Assembly: GCA_963693305.1 (NCBI GenBank)
Contig: OY855914.1
Location: 19,610,472 to 19,674,471, forward strand
Direction: 5' to 3'
From: Meandrina meandrites
Taxonomy: Eukaryota; Cnidaria; Anthozoa; Scleractinia; Meandrinidae
Length of the DNA stretch: 64,000 nt
The position numbers and the translations under genes were made by a program. This document shows, piece by piece, positions 11,982 to 24,800 of the stretch. The notes beneath the pieces are model-generated. The model did no database searches and had not been told where the DNA came from. It was given only the letters and a program-made list of their open reading frames with translations. Each line of letters starts with the position of its first letter. Position 1 is the first letter of the stretch.

Positions 11982-12124
11982 TGTTTCGAATAAATCACAA
12001 ATATATTTCATATCATGCTTTTTGCATGGTAATGATAAATGGATCGGGATTTAGTCGTCGCGTTGACAAGATTATTTTAAATAACGCCAAAATGTAAAGT
12101 GAGGGTTTTGTTGACTTTGTTTCC

Positions 12125-12160
12125 AATGACGAAAAAGTGGTAGAGTATCGCACCGATATC

Positions 12161-12193
<33 letters not shown>

Positions 12194-12285
12194 TTGAATT
12201 TTTTTCAGGCTTCTTAATGATCATTTATCACTTTAATATTCTTATAAAAAAGTGTGTACATCATAACGTGAGTATCATTTGCGCA
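12125..12285 (+). mobile_element. tRNA-derived SINE
   Basis: A-box-like 'gtggtagagtatcgcacc' and a perfect B box 'gggttcgaatccc' precede a 3' hairpin (gaagcc...ggcttc) and tail. A truncated copy of the 3' half is at 30440-30540. The anticodon arm is not tRNA-like enough for a real tRNA gene. Confidence 0.65.
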
Positions 12286-12289
12286 AATT

Positions 12290-12780
12290 CAAAAACTTTC
12301 GAAAGAATAACATTTTCAGGAACTGTTGATGTAATATACTTGAGACAAATTTATTGATTACTGGTAATTGATAGCTACAAAAAATTTAAACACGGTAAAG
12401 TTTCAATAATCTACAATAAAATATCTTGATAATACTAATATCTAAAATAAAATACTAAAAGACAAATTCGAAATACAAAATTCTGAAATAGGTTAAAATT
12501 ATTAAAGAAAACATCGTCAGGATTTTGGACGGGTAACTCTCAATGGTCAATGGAATGCAAAATATTCAGCTATTCGCCTAGCCATTTTGGTATATGCAGC
12601 CATATTAACCTGTAAAAGCCGTTAGTCTTCCAAACCACTGGACCGCTTTATCAGGGGGCCTGAGGTCTACGTTCGGGACTCGCTCCAGGTTTCCACTTTT
12701 CTATTCAGCAAGCAAACAACTAGAATACTAAAGGACTATGGTTGTTATGACAAACCAATATAAGGCTATACGGTAAATCA
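12290..12780. repeat. 3' flank repeat shared by genes B and D, copy B
   Basis: Matches 53530-54110 over several hundred bases ('gtaatatacttgagac', 'ttattgattactgg', 'ggactcgctccaggttt'). Both copies lie downstream of a Death-domain exon, which suggests one duplicated block. Confidence 0.65.
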
Positions 12781-13437
12781 ATACCGTAAAATTCCGGTTA
12801 TAAGCCCCCTCGGTTGTAGGCCCATCTAACTGGAAGCAAAAAAATACATCCGGTTATAAGCCCCCCCCCCCCCCCCCCCCTCCTCCAGATATAAGCCCCC
12901 CTCCGCTGGATGACAGTACTGAACAGGGATAAATGTTGCTTTATTTTGACTTTTTAACTTAAAAACGTATTTCGATCAACACTACCGTGGCTCGTTTTGA
13001 AACATTTTTTTTATTCTTCTTATAAGCCCCCCACCCCTCCCCCCTGGGTATAGGCCACTCGGCTTATAAGTCCACCCAAAACCCCTTACGACGTTGTATA
13101 AGGTAAAGTCTGCATACGAGCCTAGTGGCCCGTCAGGCCGGAGCTTATCCCGGTTTCAATAGCATGAAGCAACTAGGACTATTTCTACTCCCCCCTGGAC
13201 TGGATGCTAGTCCATCGTAGGGTTACCCCAGCAGTACATTCGCCGGTACCCATTTATACACCTGGGTGGAGAGAGGCACTATGAGAGTAAAGTATCTTGT
13301 TCAAGAACACAACGCAGTGCCCCGGCAAGCGCTCGACCCCGGACCGCCCGATCCGGAGTCTAGCGCACTAACCATTAGGCCACCACGCCTCCTTCCTTGT
13401 ATAAGCCCTGGGCTTATAACCGGAATTTATGGTATAC
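12781..13437. mobile_element. MITE with TTATAAGCCC ends and nested SINE
   Basis: Terminal inverted repeats 'taccgtaaaattccggttat' at 12781 and its near-perfect reverse complement ending at 13437. C-rich tracts follow the left end. A SINE is inserted at 13120-13397. Confidence 0.75.
13120..13397 (-). mobile_element. tRNA-derived SINE (minus strand)
   Basis: On the minus strand it opens with the A-box-like TGGCCTAATGGTTAGTGCGC and a B-box-like GGTCCGGGGTCGAG, followed by a body ending in 'ggcccactagg'. Related copies at 54153-54605 and a relic at 4590-4760. Confidence 0.75.
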
Positions 13438-13456
13438 AACAACAATCATTTAACAA

Positions 13457-13563
13457 TTATTCACCGAAGTGGAGGTGAATAGCGGTGGATATTTACCGAG
13501 CCGCGAAGCGGCGAGGTAAATATCCGCCGCTTTTCACCGACACTGAGGTGAATAATTGTTTTA
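13457..13563. repeat. 107-bp palindromic repeat, copy 1
   Basis: Near-perfect hairpin starting TAACAATTATTCACC and ending GGTGAATAATTGTTTTA. A sister copy of the same size, with Cs and Gs compensating in the stem, is at 39066-39173. Both are followed by TTAGTATA. Confidence 0.8.
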
Positions 13564-15428
13564 GTATATACCAAACCAGTTGAATAGCCGGCCTAAAATT
13601 AAAAGTTTTACCGTGAAAGAAAGCCATTCAAAGGACTGAACACTGCGCACATGAAAAGGCGACAGCGCGGGAAAAGTCAGATGACAACACTACATAGGCG
13701 ATCGACCGAAATAAATTTGCAACTGTGTTTCGTTTTTTGAATGGATTTGGACGATTTCAAGCGGAATTCTTTACTTTATTTTCACTACTGAAGAACACAA
13801 GTCTTTAATTTACTCGTGAATACAACCTGTGCCGGTCACTATAGCCTGGGAAACGTCCGTGAAGTCATGAAACGTGCTGCAAAAACTGTTCGTTGAATTA
13901 TGTTGACAAGATGCTGCGAACGACCGCGAACGTCAAGAATACGTGGACTGGATTTGACCGAAGTTTAATACGACTGCTAAGCTAGTTGACTGGAGGAGAG
14001 TCAGAGGAAGAGGAGTGAAAAACCACAGCAAATTCACAATTGAAGTTGATCTTCGGTGCAAACCTAAATATTTTAGTCTCCCGCGTGACTTTATATGGCC
14101 AAGCCGAAAACAACTTGCCAAAATCGTTTATAGCACGACCAAAACAACTGCAATGATTTACTGGCTTTAAAACAGAGATACAGGTAAGAAATGTACTTAA
14201 TTTTCTTATTTGGACGGTGTATATTTGGAAAAAATTCAGACTTTAACGTTTTAATTTTGCGTACGTGTACGCGGCGAAGGTAAACAAAATATTTTGTACC
14301 ACATTTTATCAATCGTTTTGTTGAAGGAAACGCTTAAAACATTTAAATAAACATCGCTACGTATCGCTAAACCTAGTATTGTTCTGACCTGGTACAGTTG
14401 ACAACACATTAAAGTACAGCGGCTTCTTTTATGGATCAAAACCCGCTTTTTTAACCGAAGTTACTCGTAGAAGTCATCTTACTTTGCTCGGAGGTGAATA
14501 GTACTGGCTATTCACCTCCGAGCTAGCCAATCAGCGCGCGCGAAAAGCACTATTATTATCAATATACGCGGCCAAATTGAAAATCGCCCTCTTGAAAACA
14601 CGCGCTTTGCGGGCCGCTAATGCATTAACGGCCCTGCAGCTGATTGGTTCTCGGTTCATCATCCGATGAATATTAACCAATCAGGTCACGTTTAATGACG
14701 CGGGAAAACCATTTAGATGCGAACAGCTTGCGTACAGCAAGTTTTAAAGTAAAAAAAAGTCTCGAACAGTTTCTCGCTGAGCGAATAGTGTTCGAAAAGA
14801 AAAATCAAAGCCTATTTGTTATGAATGGGACAAAATGCAGCTAAAAAATTCGGATGTAGAAGCAAAAGCACAAGGGGAAGATATAAAGAGAGCAACTTCT
14901 TGTTGTCTTACGAGAAACGAAACACAACAAAACAACGGTTCACTTAATTTTGTGCTTCTCGGGTCGAGCTAAATTAGCTGAAGCATTGCGGGGATTTTAC
15001 GCCGAGGCTCAACTGGAAAATGTAAGTTCGTAAATTATTATTATCCATTCATTTTCAGAGACACAGCAGCTCTTTTTAACTACACCTATACGATACATGG
15101 GCCTCAGTGTAGGATAGCACAAAATTTTCAACCCGAAGTACTTGTGTACTTGCATTATTGAACATGTAAAGCTCATTAAATGTGTTAGTTTAAGCTTATA
15201 TCTGGATGTTTAGGGATGTCATTTGGCCTTGTATATTGATAATAATGATAATTAAATGACTTTTTTCGGGAATATTGTTTATTTGCTCCCTTGTAGTGTC
15301 ATTTGCGACCCTTGCGCTTCGCGCTCGGGCCGCAAACTGATGACACTGGGCGGGCGCAAATAAACAATATTCCCTCAAAAAGTCATTGTATTGTCCTATT
15401 CACTGGTTTGGTATATACTAATATAGTT
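13557..15428. mobile_element. ~1.9-kb inverted-repeat element downstream of gene B
   Basis: Left arm 'tagtatataccaaaccag' at about 13566 and right arm 'ctggtttggtatatacta' at about 15403 are inverse. Inside are further hairpins at 14488-14525 and 15240-15395 but no transposase frame. Gene D lacks this element in the corresponding flank. Confidence 0.65.
15240..15395. repeat. Hairpin inside the 13.5-15.4 kb element
   Basis: Arms 'gggaatattgtttatttgc' and 'gcaaataaacaatattccc' plus 'agtgtcat...atgacact' pair over about 70 bp around a GC-rich loop. Confidence 0.75.
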
Positions 15429-15537
15429 TATATGGCTTACAGTAGACGAAATTCCTTAACCGAATATGAATCAGAAACGTTTTGAAACTATGAAGCATTT
15501 TTAGTTTTCAATAGTGCAAATGAAATCTAATTTGAGT

Positions 15538-15860
15538 TTAATAGTCACTGTTATTTGACGTATCTTCATTGCACAATTGCAACGCTTTTAGGGCTTCTGA
15601 GCAACCCACGTGACCCAGAGCATCGCGCAGTTTTTCAGTAGTCGCTTTCTGTGGGCCAAAACTTTCCTTCCACGCCAAAAGCCCTTGGTAACATTTTTCA
15701 ACAACGCCACTGTTTTTATAATCCTCTTCCAAATTTCTGATGGTCATTTCATCCATGTTAAGTTCTCTCAGAACCTTCTTCCAGTAGACTCCAACAAGTG
15801 GGCTGATGCCAGAGCAAAGCCTTTCTGTTACCGGTTCGTCATCTATTCCTTTTGAAGAAT
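15538..15860 (-). CDS. Gene B exon 12, Death domain and stop
   Basis: 323 bp with stop. The six-helix Death fold signature is visible: [46 protein letters not shown] and EALKAL. The Trp in helix 1 and the W in the 'LLAWKE' helix are conserved family positions. Acceptor ..atttcag. Expected to bind homotypically to Death-domain adaptors or kinases; the partner is unknown. Confidence 0.9.
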
Positions 15861-18800
15861 CTGAAATAAATTGTAGTTAACGATTACCACCGACATGCTA
15901 CCACGGACACTTCACGAAATCTTATTCCTACAACTATAACAGGTCTTAAACAAGACATTCTTATCACCTGTAGTGGAACGCAGGAGCGCCTTTGCAAATG
16001 CTAGGCGTTTCTCTGGAACATACAAAACATCCTCTTCGTCGGGTTTTCTTAAGTACTCGTAATTTCCCAATGAGTGTATTTTTTAAAGTAGATAATCAAT
16101 TGAGGAGTGGTAAAATAAGAACGCTTCACTTGCACTTTAACAAAATTCGTTACATTTATGCTGTTAAAATCGATTTCAAAACGAAATTGCTTGTGATTCT
16201 TTCATGTGACCATTTAATTTGATTACCCATTTTCTTATTACACACCTTGCGATGCACTTCCGTGATTCTGGCTGTCACGGGCCTGCTCTCTCGTTCGTCC
16301 CACTGGCAGGATAGGGCCTTCTATCGTACCATTACAGGAAGGTGTGCCGCTTTGGTTTCTTTCTACGTCCTGTCGAGTGAGGTCAAATTCGACGGGTTAA
16401 TATTTTCATAAAATAAGATTTGCTGATGTGGATGGGGCTCAACAATTTCGTTCTGTCTCACTTACAGACATTATTTTGAAACGACGCGAAAAGGAAGTGA
16501 TTTCCATTAAATTTGACCTATAACAGTCCAGCCAAAAACACTTAAACTCGTTTCAATGTAATTTATTTATTTATTACAATTTATGGCTTAAGAAAGAAAA
16601 CAAAGGCCAAAGGATGAAATGCAAAAGAGTCAGAGACCCCATATTAAAGCAGATCACCTAAGGTACTAAAGATAAAAAATACAAATGAAAGCGAAATTAA
16701 AATAGTAATAAATAAGTAAACACGAAAAAAAAACATTCAAAGATTATGCTGATCCATAAAAAACCTTTTAACTAATGCCTTAAAAGAGTTCACACTTGTT
16801 GCCTCACGAATGAAAAAGGGAAGCGAATTCCATGTTCCCACTACTCTATGAAAAAAAAGAAATTTAAGGACATTCGTTCTTGCATATCTCATCTTCAGAG
16901 TTAACTTATATATGTTGCAATGCTCCTTAGCGAATTCTTCCAAACCCTAGCTTGAATTAGCTTACTTGTCCTTTGAACGATTCGGACCTGATTTATATCA
17001 TCTGGAACGTAGGCTTCATTTGGAAACTCTGCTACATTATGGCCCGCAGCGTGATTGCGTCTTCGACCAGCTCTAGCAAAAAAAGGTCAAAAAGATGATA
17101 AAGAAAGTTATTTTATCACACATAGGATAAAACTCCACTCCACTCCACTCCACTCCACTCCACTCCACTCCACTCCACTCCACTCCACTCCACTCCACTC
17201 CACTCCACTCCACTCCACTCCACTCCACTCCACTCCACTCCACTCCACTCCACTCCACTCCACTCCACTCCACTGCACTCCACTCCACTCCACTCCACTC
17301 CACTCCATCCCATCCCATCCCATCCCATCCCATCCCATCCCATCCCATCCCATCCCATCCCACCCCACCTCAGCCCACCCCACCAATCCCAACCGCATCC
17401 TAAGCCACCCCAACCCACCCTTACCTACCCTACGTTACGCTACTCTACTATACGCTAGTCTAGTCTACTCCACTCCACTCCACTCCACTCCACTCCACTC
17501 CACTCCACTCCACTCCACTCCACTCCACTCCACTCCACTCCACTCCACTCCACTCCACTCCACTCCACTCCACTCCAATCCAATCCACTCCACTTCTGCA
17601 CCGCGGTAAAATGTAAAAAAATAAGAAAATGCAGAAATGCAGACTGTCGGCGCCATTGTCAAAGCAATTTTGTTCGGGTGCGGAGCATTTTAAAAGTAAA
17701 GAATCCCGTTTGAGGGAACTGAAAAATATATTTACCCTCAGCAGCTATTTTATATATCCTTACCGATGCTTCCACTTTAACGTGAATGATTTCTCTCGAA
17801 ATAAGAAAACAAAAACAGCCTCAGACGTTTGACCGCGGTGAACTCCACTCCACTCCACTCCACTCCATTCCATTACTTATTACATATAAATGCTCGAGCA
17901 CTTACTGGTATTTCCGCACACAAAAGGTAGTGGTACCGATAACTGCGACGTATACAATGGATACTGCAATGGCTAATAATGGAATGTAGCCCTTCCTGGA
18001 CTTATTCAAGTCCTGCTTGAAGATTTCTAAACAAAACATTGGCACACTGGATAGGACGGTTCAATTGGTCAAAGTATAAAGATTAATATAAAACTTTTAC
18101 AATAGATGCATCTGTGCTGGCTGTGTGGCCGTTAACTGTCCTTTTATTTATCTGTCTGTTTGTATTTCTGTTTATCTGTCTTTCTGCCTTTATGTGAGGA
18201 ATGTCCAAGTCAGAATTTCAATTTTTAAAATCCAGCCCTATCCACTTTCAAAACTTCCATTTGAATAGAAAAAAGGGGAATAAAAGCTTTTTCGTTGTTG
18301 TTGTTTTCTTGTCGTTTTTCTTTTTTCTCCGTATCTCGTTCACGCATTTAAAACTAAGTAAGAGAAAGCCCCCCCCCCCCCCCCCCCCCGCCTCACCATT
18401 ACACTGAGTCTGTGTTCCAGTCCAGGTCCCATTACTGCTGCATCTCCGAGTTCTTGATCCAGTCAGGTTGTAATCCTCGTCGCAGGAAAAATGACAGGTT
18501 TTTCCTGACAAATTGGAACACGGCTGCAAACTTCCATTCGCGGGTGCATATAACTGAGGACAGCGCTTTACTATAATTAAAAATAGAAACTTAAATAATC
18601 CGAATTTACAAGGTTCACTGGTGCTTAATTTAACAGAAATTGTGCTAGGGGTGCCTAATTTAACCTAACATGGCAGAAATGCCAACAACGATCTTCTAAA
18701 GAGTCACTCAATTTCTCAATTGCATTCTCATTTCATCATTTGAAAATGACAGGTTTGCCCCGGGAAACTGGAACACGGGTGCAAACTTCCGTTGACGGGT

Positions 18801-21800
18801 GCGAATAACTGAGGACAGTGATTCACTATTTTAAAAATTATTCAAAAACTCATTAATAATTCATAAAGAAATTGCAAAAGAAATAAATATTTACTGATGA
18901 GTGTCTTTATATCTGATAAAGACACGGCTAAACTTTTCTCATTTTCTAGGCAAAAATAGCCCTAAATCTGAATATTAGTGCAAGAATGAGTTGGTCTACA
19001 TCAGAAGATTTTGAAGCCGTTCAATAAATTCACAGTTTGTGTATTATCAATTCCATTGTATGAAACTGTCATATTGTCATATTGTGTGTAATACAGTAAT
19101 TAAAGTGTAGTATATTTGAAGTGTATTATAGTCTTCTTAAAAATAACGTTTTTTCAACAAAAAGGAACGCTTCCCCCACCACCATGTCCAGGTAGAACGA
19201 TTGACTTTATAGTTGGCAAAGATTATTGTCCTTGTGGTACATCTTATTCTGATACGCATGCGCATACAAAGTCAAGAAACCACTCTTACATCTTTTTTGG
19301 ACTACTTTTAAATGAAAAGTTTGCTTGTGAAGAAAGTGAAAAGTTTATACAGGATCCATCCACCATCCCCCACCCGCCACACTCAAAAGAAAACGATTTC
19401 CTATATAAGTTTCCCGTCATGTATTATGGAATTGAATTGATATGTATTATCAATTCATATCTTGCTTGATGTCGAAGAATTTCCAACGATGATAAATGTG
19501 CTAACGAGGAATAGATTTTCATAGAATGAAAGTAATTGAAACTTTCTCGTTGTTTTGTTAATCAATTTCTTGTTCAGGAATTTACGAAGAGTAAGAGGCA
19601 GCTTTCCACACTCACCATTACACTGAGTGTGTGTTCCTGTCCATGTCCCATTTATACTGCATCGCCGACTTCTTGATCCAGTCAGATTATATCCACTCTG
19701 GCAGGAAAAATGACAGGTTTGCCCTGGGAAATTGGAACACGGCTGCAAACTTCCGTAGGCAGGCGCGAATAACTGGGGACAGTGATTCACTAAAAAGCAA
19801 TGAAACTTTAATAACTTTAACTTTAATTTGAATTCTTGGTCATTACGAAAGCGTTATTGGTGCTCAATTTTCGGATACAATTTTAGGCAATTTTTCAAAC
19901 TATTTTCTGTGTTCCAGTATTCCAGTATTCGACTCGAGAACGCTTTTTCATTTATTTCACCATTCCACGTATCATTTACATATCCGCATTTATCATTTCG
20001 AGCTTTGCCGACGGCAGGACATGTGTCAGACAAGAACTTAGTACATGACCGCGCTCACCACGAGGGTCCCATAGCTTTGTGGTTAGAGCGTCCAATCGGT
20101 ATACTGGTATTTGACTTGAGAACGCTTCTTCATTTATCTTAAGACATGCGTACCTTTATAAGTTTTCGTGTGATCGTAAATGTGTAATTCCATTGGCTGC
20201 CCCATTCCTCGAACCACGACTTTACGGAGGGAAGACATCATGCTGTATTGGTGAACACTTTTGGTGTTCCAGTCAGACCAGTACAAAACATCACCATAGA
20301 GGGCGAGTCCAAACGGGTGCTGTTTTTCCAATGATAAATCCAGTATCACCACTCGGTTATTTCCCTGGAGATCAACCCTTTCGATCCTGTCAAGAAGCGC
20401 ATCGCACCAGTATAGCAGCTTCTTTTTGTAGTCCAGGGCGAGCGAGTTCACCCATATCAGTCCTGAACTGACGAGAGTTGTCCTGGCGGAACCGTCCATG
20501 TTAGCTCGTTCAATCTTTGATGATGCTCCTCTGCTACCCCAATACATCTTTCTAAAAGGACATTTTTAAGTTCATTTATAAATCAGAAAATGAAAGACAT
20601 ATATTATGTATTGGCGAAAAGATACGGATGTTGTATACAAGTGATAAGAACAATATCTCAGAAGGAGAGGTTTTTCTTCGTTTTAAGCGGGATCATCCAA
20701 ACAAAGCCGGCACGTTTTGAATATATCCGGGCTCATTTCCAATGATTGTTTGAGAATATTCCAAAAATATCAAAAGAGGACTTAAGATCATATTTAAACA
20801 GACAAGCTTTATCGAAGATTTGCAGACAGTACCGAACATTTTCGAAGACAGTCGGAATACTTCCGAATGTCCTGATTGGTCAAGCAGAGTACTTATTTGG
20901 CTTGCATAAATAACACACAATGCGTTCCCAGTACCAAAAGCCTTGCAACAGCGTCCTTATTTGGATTTCTAGATTACCTTTCAGTGATATCGAGTAGTAT
21001 AGCTCTTGGTTTTTCAATGTTTGAAGTGATTAGACCCCTTCTGGATGACCCATCCAACCGTGCCACCTCAATTTTACTGGTTCCCTCATCAGTCCAAAAA
21101 ACGTTTCGTGTAACATAATCCACTGCCAGCCCAGCAGGAGTTTCTACACCAAAGTACGCAATGATTTGAACTGAAGACCCGTTGGGAAATGCTCTAGCCA
21201 CGTGTTTCAGTGTCAGATCTGTCCAGTAAATTCTCCCTTCGACTGGATCATAATCGACAGCCACAGGTCTTGAGATCCCTCTGTTGATCAGAGGATAGCA
21301 GGGGGTTGCCGGTACTGTAAGAGGAACCTTGTATATTTCCCCAGAATCCGCTTCAGCAAAGATCATAAATTTCTCTGAGCTTGTCTCGTGGAACATACCT
21401 TGGGCATAGAAAGGAAACAAAGTACTTTATACCATCAAACCATGAAGCCGCAGTTCAAATATGAACACTTTCATATACGTCTCGTAAACAGAGACATATA
21501 CTACAAAATTGAATAAAACGACTAAAATATTGTTCGTTATGCCGGATTATGCACCCTTTTAAAGAAATCTACATTTACATCTACATTTATTAAGTTGATA
21601 AAATCTTGAAAGACATCATATCAACTAGCCAAAATAAATACAAAAGATGTACATATGCATAAATCATAACGAAGCTTACGAGGAAGCAAAGCCCAAAAAA
21701 AGGAAAGAAAAAATAAATAAGGGAAAGAAGAAAGCAAAAGATTTATCAATATCTGTTATGAGAAATTATACCTCACTGACTCCGCGATAAATTTGCAAAG

Positions 21801-24800
21801 ACGTGTGTTACATGTAGCGTCTGGGTCTCCCAGTAACTCATAGCCAGTTCAAAGAATCGTATCTTTTGCCCTCGTACACTTCTGTTATTGTTGAATGCAA
21901 ACGCATTAGGGCTCGCTTATACACAGGACGAGAGGGGATGGGGGTGGGACAAATTTGGAGTCAATAGCCCCAAATTTTATAACTTTATCTGAATTTTTTG
22001 GGAACAATTTGAAATAAATAATAATAAGAACAATAATAGTAATGACAAATGTAAGCATCGCATTTTTTTACTTTACATTAAAAAGATAAGATAATAACGT
22101 TTCAAGGTTGGGGTGAGGAGTGGAGGAGGGAATTACCAAAACTGCTCGCTCTGAATGGAGTTGCTTTTAACACTAGAGAAAATCTGGTACAGAGACCGTA
22201 ACAAATAAACATATAAGTCCTCACCATAGTCGCAGCTTTTCCCATCCGGCATGAGTTGAATGCCTGTTGCGCATGCGCACTGGTATCCGTTAGGTTTTAG
22301 GAGACAGAGATCGCTGCAGAGTCCATTGTTTTGAGAACAATTATGGGGATCTGACGACATATATAAAAAAAAAAATGAGTAACAGTACTTCACTGACTCA
22401 GTAAATGCAAAGACAAATGTTATACACTTGGTACAGCGAAAGAAGATTTGGGTATTTCACGTCATGTTTATTAAAAGCTGTTTAGTTAGATATAGTTACA
22501 TCTGTCTGCAAAACGGCGCCATTTGTCAACAGGAAAATTTTTAGACTCATGTTAGAAAACTAAACGTCCCTCAAGTTTCATCACTGAACAATTAAATAAT
22601 ATCTCAAGTTTGCGATTCACAAATAACACAGAAATTCAATTTTAATTCACGTTTTCATTGAAATTCCTGAAATTCCCATATAACTCTAGTATTATGACAG
22701 GTTTGCCTTATTTTTTGTTCAAAATGGCAGATTTTACCTCGATAAGAGGTCTATACTACATCAGGTAAATGCCCAAATCCACCTATACAGTAAAACCCGA
22801 ATATTAGAAACTAAAATTTAAGAACTTGTTAGGCTAAAATTTCCATTTATATCCCCATTATATACGATCCTGTTTTAGCCTAAAATTTTAAACAGGCTCT
22901 TATTTTATACAATCAATTTAAAACGTAGAGTTCATAAAACAAATCAGACACAAGCACTACTGGGCAGAGGGCAGACTAAGCCGTTTAGACATGTTTACAT
23001 CCGCATTTGGCGTAAAGAAATAATAATACCAATATTATTCTTGCTTTTCAGAGCTTAACACTAAGCCTTGTTCTGAGAGGTCTTACTCGTTACCTGAAAA
23101 GGTCAAGGACGCATCAAACACGTGAATGTCCATTGGTTTTTGAAGGCCAGTAATTATCATATCCTGGTTACCACTGCTTAAATTGAAACGTGAAATGCTC
23201 TTATTGCTCCAGTCGGTCCAGTACAGTACATTCTGGTACACAGCTAGTCCGTAAGGATGGATATTAGCTGCAACTGACATGATAAGCTGCCTATTTTCTC
23301 CATCAAGGTTCGAAGCTTCAATCTTGTCCAGTTTAGCATCAGCCCAAAACAGACGGTTTGTAGCTTGGTCGATAGTGACTCCATTTGGCCAGGCTAGGTT
23401 TCCTGTTACAATGGCTCGTCTCGCTGAACCGTCCATCTGGGCTTGCTCGATCTTTGGATTGGCACCCCAGTCTGTCCAATACATCATGCTGAAAGCAATA
23501 TTGTTTCAGTTCTAAATAACACGCTATTGGTTAATATCTAACATAATCTTACTCACTAGGTCCTGTTACCATTGTGTATCACTGCTCATTCTCCTAGCGG
23601 TAAACTATAATCAACGTGACCAATGTTACATGCTGCTATATCACCAATCCAGCTTGTCATATAACTTACCCATTTCTTTCATCGACTACAATCGCCCTGG
23701 GCTGATGTAGTCCATCTCTGATTAGCAACTTCCTGCTTTTTCCATCAAGCCGTGCTACTTCAATTCTTTTGGTTCCTGTGTCAGTCCAATAGATGTTTCG
23801 TCCCACATGGTCAATGGCTAAGCCGTCGGGTGTTTGTACATTACAACGAAACAAAATCTTCAATGAAGTGGCATTGAAGAAAGCGCTAAGAATAAGACCT
23901 TGTTCATTGTCTGACCAGTATACTCGATTTTCGGCGGGATCAAAAGCCAGTGCAATAGGCCGCTGATTTCCCCGATGCTTAAATAATGTTCGAGTTGTGA
24001 AATAGTTAGCGTCGAACGATATAATAGTTGTGGTTTTTGCGTCTGCATCGGTAAAAAGAATAAACTTCTTTACTTCTGCAAATGAGAAAACAAAAACAGA
24101 GTCATTTTGTATACAGGAAGCATGTTATGGACAGAGGTATACAAAAATATGCTTGGGTTGGCGTTCATGCAAGGTACTAATTGCCTTCTCATAGACAGTA
24201 AATCCAATTAGTGTATCTTGCTACTTCCGAATTCCGAATGTGTGTGATACTTTGCATGAGCTCTGACTGCTGGGACTATAAAAAATTCCCATTTTGTGAT
24301 TTTTTTGGCCACAGGAGTTGCTGCTTAGTTTTGTAAGAATCAGTAACTGAAAGATCACACTACAAAAACGTACGGGTAAATAAATAAATATCTTAATTGA
24401 CCACTCCCCAATGGGACTTTTGAGGGCCAATGTTAGTCCAGTTCTGACCCTCTCTCTGTAACGCAACGTCACGGGAGAGACAATCACGTCCCAGATCCCG
24501 CGTCACCCTTGTCTAGGGGAACGTGGACTCTGGGAACGAAATTGCGGGAGAGAGGGTCCAGGGAAAATTTCTGCGCATGCTTGTCGGTTAGTCAACTGGG
24601 CATGTAGTGCATATGTATATGTCAATCATCTCCTCCTCTTGTTCTGGATCCGTCGTTATAAAACTCGGCTCTATCAAGCTGATGCCAAATCTCAAGAATT
24701 TCCGAAACGTCCTAATGTCCTAAACGTCTGGTTTAGGTACCTTTAAAATTTGTTTTCCGTAGACTCGAACGAAACGCTCACGAAAATAAGTTTGTGCCGT

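Noticed and set aside
11532..12097. Overlapping open frames on both strands
   Set aside because: They run through the inverted ends of the MITE at 11729-11981; no similarity to a family.
12125..12200. True tRNA gene
   Set aside because: Good B box but no regular anticodon arm or acceptor stem, and a SINE-like 3' hairpin and tail follow.
16737..16943. Extra cytoplasmic exon of gene B
   Set aside because: The sequence WNSLP...FK is a LINE C-terminus, not part of the receptor.
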